Assembly (NCBI RefSeq): GCF_900105195.1 | Contig: NZ_FNRX01000002.1 | Span: 2,542,001-2,606,000 of the forward strand | Length of the DNA stretch: 64,000 nt | Reading direction: 5' to 3' | Origin: Rhodococcus pyridinivorans | GTDB taxonomy: Bacteria > Actinomycetota > Actinomycetes > Mycobacteriales > Mycobacteriaceae | Shown: piece by piece, positions 59,203 through 64,000 of the stretch | Layout: every line of letters begins with the position of its first letter | Position numbering within the stretch: position 1 is the stretch's first letter | Notes under the pieces: generated by a model | Databases searched by the model: none | The model's input: the letters and a program-made list of their open reading frames with translations, nothing else | Told to the model about the DNA's origin: nothing | Program-made: the position numbers and the translations under genes

Positions 59203-59221
59203 GTCGCGGCACCGCCGCGAC
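59203..59221. terminator. hairpin after the small membrane gene
   Basis: GTCGCGGC (59203-59210) and GCCGCGAC (59214-59221), 8-bp perfect stem with a 3-nt loop, 21 bp after the stop. Confidence 0.5.
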
Positions 59222-59268
59222 ACGCGGGTTCCCCGGACGGGCGGGTGTGCTCGGTTAGCATCTTGCCC

Positions 59269-59667
59269 GTGACCGACTCGCTGCGCATCCTCGTCTACAG
59301 CGACGATGCGACCGTGCGGCAACAGGTTCGTGATGCCCTCGGTACCCGGCTGCACCCGGATCTGCCTCCACTCGACTACGTCGAGGTCGCGACACCGCCG
59401 GTCGTCGTCGAACGCATGCACGCCGGCGACATCGCCCTCGCCGTGCTCGACGGTGAGGCCGCCCCCGCGGGCGGCATGGGCCTCGCGAAACAACTCGAGG
59501 ACGAACTCGACTCGTGCCCGCCGATCATCGTGTTGATCGCCCGGGCCGACGACGAATGGCTCGCCCGCTGGTCGGGCGCCGAGGTGGTGCTGCGTCATCC
59601 CGTCGACCCGATTCGGCTCGGCCGGCAGGTCCTCGCGCTGCTCACCCCTCGCTCCCGCCCCTCCTGA
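59269..59667 (+). CDS. receiver-like protein upstream of nuo (Rv3143-like)
   Basis: A 132-residue single receiver-like domain: LRILVYSDDATVRQQVRDAL, then DIALAVLDGEAAPAGGMGLAKQL and LIARADDEWLARWSGAEVVLRHPVDPIRL. It has the acidic pair near the N-terminus and an Asp in the LDG phosphosite region, but no output domain. The same kind of gene precedes nuo in M. tuberculosis. TAGCAT 7 nt before the GTG suggests leaderless expression. The next 259 bp to nuoA contain no gene, only the presumed nuo promoter region (TAGTGT near 59810). Confidence 0.8.
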   Translation: MTDSLRILVYSDDATVRQQVRDALGTRLHPDLPPLDYVEVATPPVVVERMHAGDIALAVLDGEAAPAGGMGLAKQLEDELDSCPPIIVLIARADDEWLARWSGAEVVLRHPVDPIRLGRQVLALLTPRSRPS

Positions 59668-59926
59668 CCCTTCCGACGCGCGACCGCCCGGCCGCGAACT
59701 CGTATGTGGGGCCGGAAAATCTACCCTCCTTCCCGTTGTCGAGCAGCCCGACACGCCGCCCCGAATCGAGGGCGTGAAATCGCGACAAGTCCGACGCGAA
59801 CAGCACTAGTGTGTGCCGTGACTCACAACCCTGGGCCGGGACGGAACCGCCCGGTGCACGGCGGGGGTGGGTTCGCGGGCGACGAGCAGACCCGCGGCCG
59901 GATTCGCGCAAGCAACCGGAGGTCGC

Positions 59927-60286
59927 ATGAACGCTTACGTACCGATCCTGGTACTCGGTGGCATCGCGCTTGCCTTCGCGGTCTTCTCCGTCGCGGTGGC
60001 GAGCCTCGCGGGCCCGAGCCGATACAACCGCGCCAAGCTCGATGCGTACGAGTGCGGCATCGACCCCACACCCCAGCCGGTGGGAGGTGGTCGCTTCCCG
60101 GTGAAGTACTACCTCACCGCGATGCTGTTCATCATCTTCGACATCGAGATCGTCTTCCTGTACCCGTGGGCGGTCCATTTCGACACGCTCGGCGTCTTCG
60201 GTCTGGCGGCGATGGCGCTGTTCATGTTCAACGTCTTCGTCGCCTACGCCTACGAGTGGAAACGAGGAGGCCTGACATGGGACTGA
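59927..60286 (+). CDS. nuoA: NADH-quinone oxidoreductase subunit A
   Basis: A 119-residue membrane subunit of complex I with three helices. The conserved loop [10 protein letters not shown] and the segment [15 protein letters not shown] are present. CCGGAGG precedes the ATG. It starts the nuo operon. Confidence 0.95.
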   Translation: MNAYVPILVLGGIALAFAVFSVAVASLAGPSRYNRAKLDAYECGIDPTPQPVGGGRFPVKYYLTAMLFIIFDIEIVFLYPWAVHFDTLGVFGLAAMALFMFNVFVAYAYEWKRGGLTWD

Positions 60287-60381
60287 CGACCCGCGTGTAC
60301 GACGGGATGTCCTGCCAGCGAAGGGGTTACGAGAGCGGACGACAAACGACCGGGCGTCCGGTCCGATTCCGGGGAAGGTGA
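60277..60381 (+). CDS. short reading frame between nuoA and nuoB, 34 aa
   Basis: A 34-residue frame that starts [12 protein letters not shown] inside the nuoA tail, with GAGGAGG 7 nt upstream. NuoB proteins in relatives commonly start MGLEEK, so this may be a relic of the old nuoB start, displaced by about 100 bp of added sequence. Whether it is translated is unknown. Confidence 0.3.
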   Translation: MGLTTRVYDGMSCQRRGYESGRQTTGRPVRFRGR

Positions 60382-60387
60382 CGGGCG

Positions 60388-60942
60388 ATGGGCATCGAGG
60401 AGAAGGTCCCCAGCGGTTTTCTGCTCAGCACCGTCGAGACCCTGGCCGGTTTCGCGCGCAAGGGCTCCTTGTGGCCGGCGTCCTTCGGGCTCGCGTGCTG
60501 CGCCATCGAGATGATGGCCACCGCCGGTGGCCGCTACGACATCGCCCGCTTCGGTATGGAGGCCTTCCGGGCCTCCCCGCGACAGGCCGACGTCATGATC
60601 GTCGCCGGCCGAGTCAGCCAGAAGATGGCTCCCGCCCTGCGCCGCGTCTACGACCAGATGGTCGAACCGAAGTGGGTGCTCGCGATGGGCGTGTGCGCCT
60701 CGTCGGGCGGCATGTTCAACAACTACGCGATCGTTCAGGGGGTCGACCACGTCGTCCCCGTCGACATCTACCTTCCGGGCTGCCCGCCCCGGCCCGAGAT
60801 GCTCCTGCACGCCATCCTCATGCTGCACGAGAAGATCGCGCAGATGCCACTGGGTGTGAACCGGGCCGAGGCGATCCGCGCCGCCGAGGAAGCGGCCCTG
60901 GCCCAACGTCCCCTCATCGAACTGACGGTGCCGCCGCGATGA
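60388..60942 (+). CDS. nuoB: NADH-quinone oxidoreductase subunit B
   Basis: A 184-residue peripheral subunit that carries the N2 [4Fe-4S] cluster. [11 protein letters not shown] (two Cys), [21 protein letters not shown] and [10 protein letters not shown] provide the ligands. GGGGAAGG lies 5-13 nt before the ATG. The stop overlaps nuoC (ATGA). Confidence 0.96.
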   Translation: MGIEEKVPSGFLLSTVETLAGFARKGSLWPASFGLACCAIEMMATAGGRYDIARFGMEAFRASPRQADVMIVAGRVSQKMAPALRRVYDQMVEPKWVLAMGVCASSGGMFNNYAIVQGVDHVVPVDIYLPGCPPRPEMLLHAILMLHEKIAQMPLGVNRAEAIRAAEEAALAQRPLIELTVPPR

Positions 60943-61655
60943 CCGATCTCGAACGGACAGGATCCGACCACGACGACCGCGCCGACGAGGTGATCGCCGT
61001 CCGACGCGGCATGTTCGGGGTGCGTGGATCCGGTGACACCAGCGGCTACGGCCGCCTCGTGCGCCGGGTGACGCTGCCCGGCAGCACCGAGCGACCCTAC
61101 GGCGGGTACCTCGACGACCTCGTCGACACGCTCGAGGACGTCCTCGACGAGCGATCCGGCGACACCGGCGTCGGCTATGCCCAGGCGGTCGAGAAGGTCG
61201 TCGCGCACCGCCACCAGCTGACCGTCTTCGTCCGCCGCGAACATCTGCCGCTCGTGGCCCGCACCCTGCGCGACCATGCGGACCTCCGCTTCGAGCTGTG
61301 CCTCGGGGTCAGCGGGGTGCATTACCCGCAGGAGACGGGCCGCGAACTGCACGCGGTGTATCCGCTCGTCTCGATCACCCACAACCGTCGGATACGGCTC
61401 GAGGTCGCGATCCCCGACAGCGACCCGTACGTCCCCTCGCTCTACCGCACCTACCCGACGAACGACTGGCACGAGCGCGAGACCTACGACTTCTTCGGAA
61501 TCGTCTTCGACGGGCACCCCGCGCTCACCCGCATCGAGATGCCCGACGACTGGCACGGACATCCCCAACGCAAGGACTACCCTCTCGGCGGCATCCCGGT
61601 GGAATACAAGGGCGCCCGGATCCCGCCACCCGACGAACGGAGGGCGTACACGTGA
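60939..61655 (+). CDS. nuoC: NADH-quinone oxidoreductase subunit C
   Basis: A 238-residue peripheral-arm subunit. It ends with the 30-kDa signature [33 protein letters not shown] and KDYPLGG. The ATG overlaps the nuoB stop, and its own stop overlaps nuoD (GTGA). Confidence 0.95.
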   Translation: MTDLERTGSDHDDRADEVIAVRRGMFGVRGSGDTSGYGRLVRRVTLPGSTERPYGGYLDDLVDTLEDVLDERSGDTGVGYAQAVEKVVAHRHQLTVFVRREHLPLVARTLRDHADLRFELCLGVSGVHYPQETGRELHAVYPLVSITHNRRIRLEVAIPDSDPYVPSLYRTYPTNDWHERETYDFFGIVFDGHPALTRIEMPDDWHGHPQRKDYPLGGIPVEYKGARIPPPDERRAYT

Positions 61656-62956
61656 CGAGCGAACCCGCGACCGAGACCGTCTTCGACGCCGTCGGACGCG
61701 ACTGGGACGGCATCACCGCTGCCGTACGCGACAGCGGCGAGGACCACATCGTCGTCAACATGGGCCCCCAGCACCCATCCACCCACGGAGTGTTGCGCCT
61801 GATCCTCGAGATCGACGGCGAGACCGTCACGGAGGCCCGATGTGGAATCGGCTATCTGCACACCGGAATCGAGAAAAACCTCGAATTCCGCAACTGGACG
61901 CAGGGCGTCACCTTCGTCACTCGCATGGACTACCTCGCCCCGTTCCACAACGAGACGGCCTACTGCCTCGGCGTCGAGAAGCTGCTCGGCATCGAGGATC
62001 TCGTCCCCGAACGCGCGCAGGTCGTGCGGGTGATGCTCATGGAACTCAACCGCATCTCCTCGCACCTGGTGGCGCTGGCCACCGGTGGCATGGAACTCGG
62101 CGCGACCACCCCGATGCTGTTCGGTTTCCGCGAACGCGAACTGATCCTCGACGTCTTCGAGACGATCACCGGACTGCGGATGAACCACTCCTACATCCGG
62201 CCCGGCGGACTGTCCCAGGACTTGCCCGACGAAGCCGTGCCGATGATCCGCGACCTGCTCGCCCTCCTACCCGGCCGGCTCGCCGATCTCGAAGCCCTGT
62301 TCACCGACAACCCCATCTTCATCTCACGCACCCGCGACATCGGCTGCCTCGACCTCACCGGCTGCATGGCCCTCGGGATCACCGGACCGATCCTACGGTC
62401 CACCGGACTGCCCTACGACCTGCGCCGCGCCGAACCCTACTGCGGCTACGAGACCTACGAGTTCGACGTCGTCACCGCAGAGGGATCCGACTGCTACGCG
62501 CGCTATCTCGTCCGGATCGGGGAGATGCACGAATCGTTGAAGATCGTCGAACAGTGCCTCGACCGGCTCCGCCCCGGACCGGTGATGGTCCAGGACGGCA
62601 AGATCGCCTGGCCGTCGGAACTGCAGCTCGGACCGGACGGACTCGGCAACTCGCCCGACCACATCCGGCACATCATGGGCGAGTCGATGGAGGGTCTGAT
62701 CCACCACTTCAAGCTCGTCACCGAAGGCATACGTGTCCCGGCGGGACAGGTCTACATCGGCGTCGAATCGCCACGCGGCGAACTCGGCGTCCACATGGTC
62801 AGCGACGGCGGCACACGCCCGTACCGCGTGCACTACCGCGACCCGTCGTTCACGAATCTGCAGGCCGTCGCGGCGATGTGCGAGGGCGGCATGGTCTCCG
62901 ACGTGATCGCTGCCGTCGCCAGCATCGACCCGGTGATGGGGGGAGTGGACCGATGA
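61652..62956 (+). CDS. nuoD: NADH-quinone oxidoreductase subunit D
   Basis: A 434-residue 49-kDa subunit that forms the quinone pocket with Nuo[46 protein letters not shown] and [14 protein letters not shown] are diagnostic. GTG 61652 overlaps nuoC, and its stop overlaps the next gene (ATGA). Confidence 0.96.
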   Translation: MTSEPATETVFDAVGRDWDGITAAVRDSGEDHIVVNMGPQHPSTHGVLRLILEIDGETVTEARCGIGYLHTGIEKNLEFRNWTQGVTFVTRMDYLAPFHNETAYCLGVEKLLGIEDLVPERAQVVRVMLMELNRISSHLVALATGGMELGATTPMLFGFRERELILDVFETITGLRMNHSYIRPGGLSQDLPDEAVPMIRDLLALLPGRLADLEALFTDNPIFISRTRDIGCLDLTGCMALGITGPILRSTGLPYDLRRAEPYCGYETYEFDVVTAEGSDCYARYLVRIGEMHESLKIVEQCLDRLRPGPVMVQDGKIAWPSELQLGPDGLGNSPDHIRHIMGESMEGLIHHFKLVTEGIRVPAGQVYIGVESPRGELGVHMVSDGGTRPYRVHYRDPSFTNLQAVAAMCEGGMVSDVIAAVASIDPVMGGVDR

Positions 62957-64000
62957 GCACCGAATTCGTGCGGGCTGCGGGCGCGGAGACCACCGGCACC
63001 GCGGCCACGAGCGAGACCACCGCCGCCGTGCCGATGACCGAACCGGCCGGACGCGAACCCGTCCTCGTGCCGCTCGGGCCGCGACCCGACGAGGACACCT
63101 ATCTCACCCCACCTGACGCACCGCGCCGCTATCCCGACGACGCGCGCGCCCGCCTCGACGCCGACGCCGACCGGATCATCGCGCGCTACCCGCAGCCACG
63201 ATCAGCGCTGCTGCCGCTGCTGCACCTCGTGCAGGCGGAGGACGGTTACATCACGCCGGCCGGCATCGAGTTCTGCGCCCGGCGGCTCGGACTCACCGGC
63301 GCCGAGGTCGCCGCCGTCTCCACCTTCTACACCATGTACCGCCGCTCGCCGACCGGCCGCCACCACGTCGGAGTGTGCACGAACGCGTTGTGCGCGACGA
63401 TGGGCGGCGACGAGATCTTCTCCGCGCTGTGCACCCGGCTCGGCATCGGACACGACGAGACCACCGCCGACGGCGCGATCACCCTCGAGCACATCGAATG
63501 CAACGCGGCGTGCGACTACGCCCCCGTGATGACCGTCGACTGGGAACTGTTCGACAACCGCACTATCGAGTCCGCGATCGAACTCGTCGACGACCTGCTC
63601 GCCGGCGGCACCCCCGCACCGACGCGCGGCGCCCCGCTGCGCAGCTTCCGCGACACCGCACGCCTGCTCGCGGGGATCCCCGACGACCGGCCCGGTGCGC
63701 TCGAGGCCGCCGGTACCGCCGGGCCGGCCTCCCTCGCCGGGCTCGAGGTCGCCCGCAAGCACGACATGCGGGCACCCGAACCGCCGGAGAATGACGAGGC
63801 CGTCGTCGCCGTCGGGAAATCACCGACAGGTCTGACCCCCGTACTCACCCGTTATTGGGCCGAGGAACAGGCGTGGACCCTCGACGCCTACCGGCGGCAC
63901 GGTGGATACGAAGCCCTGCCCATCGCGCTCGGCATGGACCCGGATGCGGTCATCGTCGCAGTCAAGGATTCCGGGATCCGCGGTCGCGGCGGCGCCGGAT
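62953..64000 (+). CDS. nuoE: NuoE-NuoF in one continuous frame (3' partial)
   Basis: The ATG overlaps the nuoD stop. Residues 1-45 or so are a low-complexity extension, then the 24-kDa NuoE domain with N1a ligands VCTNALC and [10 protein letters not shown]. After residue about 275 the frame runs without a stop into [27 protein letters not shown] and [14 protein letters not shown], the start of NuoF (FMN/NADH subunit). No ATG or GTG in frame lies at the normal NuoF start; the nearest is ATG 63766. It reads as a NuoEF fusion, cut by the window edge. HoxF-type proteins show that such a fusion can work. Confidence 0.85.
   Translation, partial: MSTEFVRAAGAETTGTAATSETTAAVPMTEPAGREPVLVPLGPRPDEDTYLTPPDAPRRYPDDARARLDADADRIIARYPQPRSALLPLLHLVQAEDGYITPAGIEFCARRLGLTGAEVAAVSTFYTMYRRSPTGRHHVGVCTNALCATMGGDEIFSALCTRLGIGHDETTADGAITLEHIECNAACDYAPVMTVDWELFDNRTIESAIELVDDLLAGGTPAPTRGAPLRSFRDTARLLAGIPDDRPGALEAAGTAGPASLAGLEVARKHDMRAPEPPENDEAVVAVGKSPTGLTPVLTRYWAEEQAWTLDAYRRHGGYEALPIALGMDPDAVIVAVKDSGIRGRGGAG

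Noticed and set aside
63791..63794. ATGA that could separate nuoE from nuoF
   Set aside because: The TGA is not in the NuoE frame and the ATG is not in the NuoF frame; its reading frame stops after 14 codons.

Overview
The window is high-GC chromosomal DNA from a mycolic-acid actinomycete, most likely a Rhodococcus. The signs are the GTG/TTG starts, the many 4-bp start/stop overlaps, and gene order. bioB-bsaP, nadA-nadB-nadC, hisD-C-B-H-A-impA-F-I and trpE-(membrane)-trpC-B-A-lgt-pyk-tesB follow the order I remember for Mycobacterium tuberculosis Rv1589-Rv1618, with rhodococcal insertions such as a PHA/wax-ester storage block. I see no insertion sequence, prophage, CRISPR array, tRNA or rRNA.

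Layout. 1-3.5 kb: a three-gene succinate dehydrogenase/fumarate reductase operon (anchor subunit cut by the window edge, SdhA, SdhB). 3.6-6.3 kb: an iron-siderophore binding lipoprotein, divergent from a DHA2-type MFS exporter, with an IdeR/DtxR-like box between them. 6.3-13.5 kb: a tightly overlapping five-gene minus-strand operon encoding SWIM zinc finger, DUF5691, MoxR AAA+ ATPase, DUF5682 and vWA proteins. This is the least understood system here. 13.6-15.6 kb: a BioQ-like TetR repressor divergent from bioB-bsaP, with a double palindromic operator. 15.6-19.4 kb: GNAT, DUF488, mycothiol-dependent isomerase family, an SDR/TetR divergent pair with a palindrome, and a small protein. 19.4-23.7 kb: an NrtR-type Nudix repressor divergent from nadA-nadB-nadC. 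23.9-29.3 kb: storage-lipid block (WS/DGAT, alpha/beta hydrolase, phasin, PHA synthase, XRE regulator).

29.4-40.9 kb: the histidine operon, interrupted twice: a small membrane protein plus an MFS transporter lie between hisB and hisH, and a WYL regulator with a divergent UvrA-like ABC ATPase lies between hisH and hisA. 41-42.7 kb: a tautomerase, a MarR regulator and a LigB-type dioxygenase. 42.7-52.5 kb: tryptophan genes, lgt, a repeat-containing TM2 protein, pyruvate kinase and thioesterase II. 52.4-57.5 kb: a MarR/DJ-1 pair, then a candidate cysteine-attenuated operon (26-codon leader ending in Cys-Cys-Arg-Cys-Arg, a 2OG-Fe(II)/IPNS-family oxygenase, MetQ, MetN, MetI). 57.6-58.6 kb: a second siderophore-binding lipoprotein with a good IdeR-like box. 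58.9-64 kb: a small membrane protein, a receiver-like protein (Rv3143-like) and the complex I operon nuoA-B-C-D followed by what reads as one continuous NuoE-NuoF frame running off the window.

Much of the regulatory DNA is legible: palindromes sit in most divergent intergenic regions next to a local TetR, NrtR, WYL or MarR gene. Several genes, including operon-internal hisH and hisA, show a TANNNT hexamer 6-7 nt before the start codon, as expected for leaderless actinobacterial mRNAs. Function calls are based on motifs and family knowledge; no database search was run.
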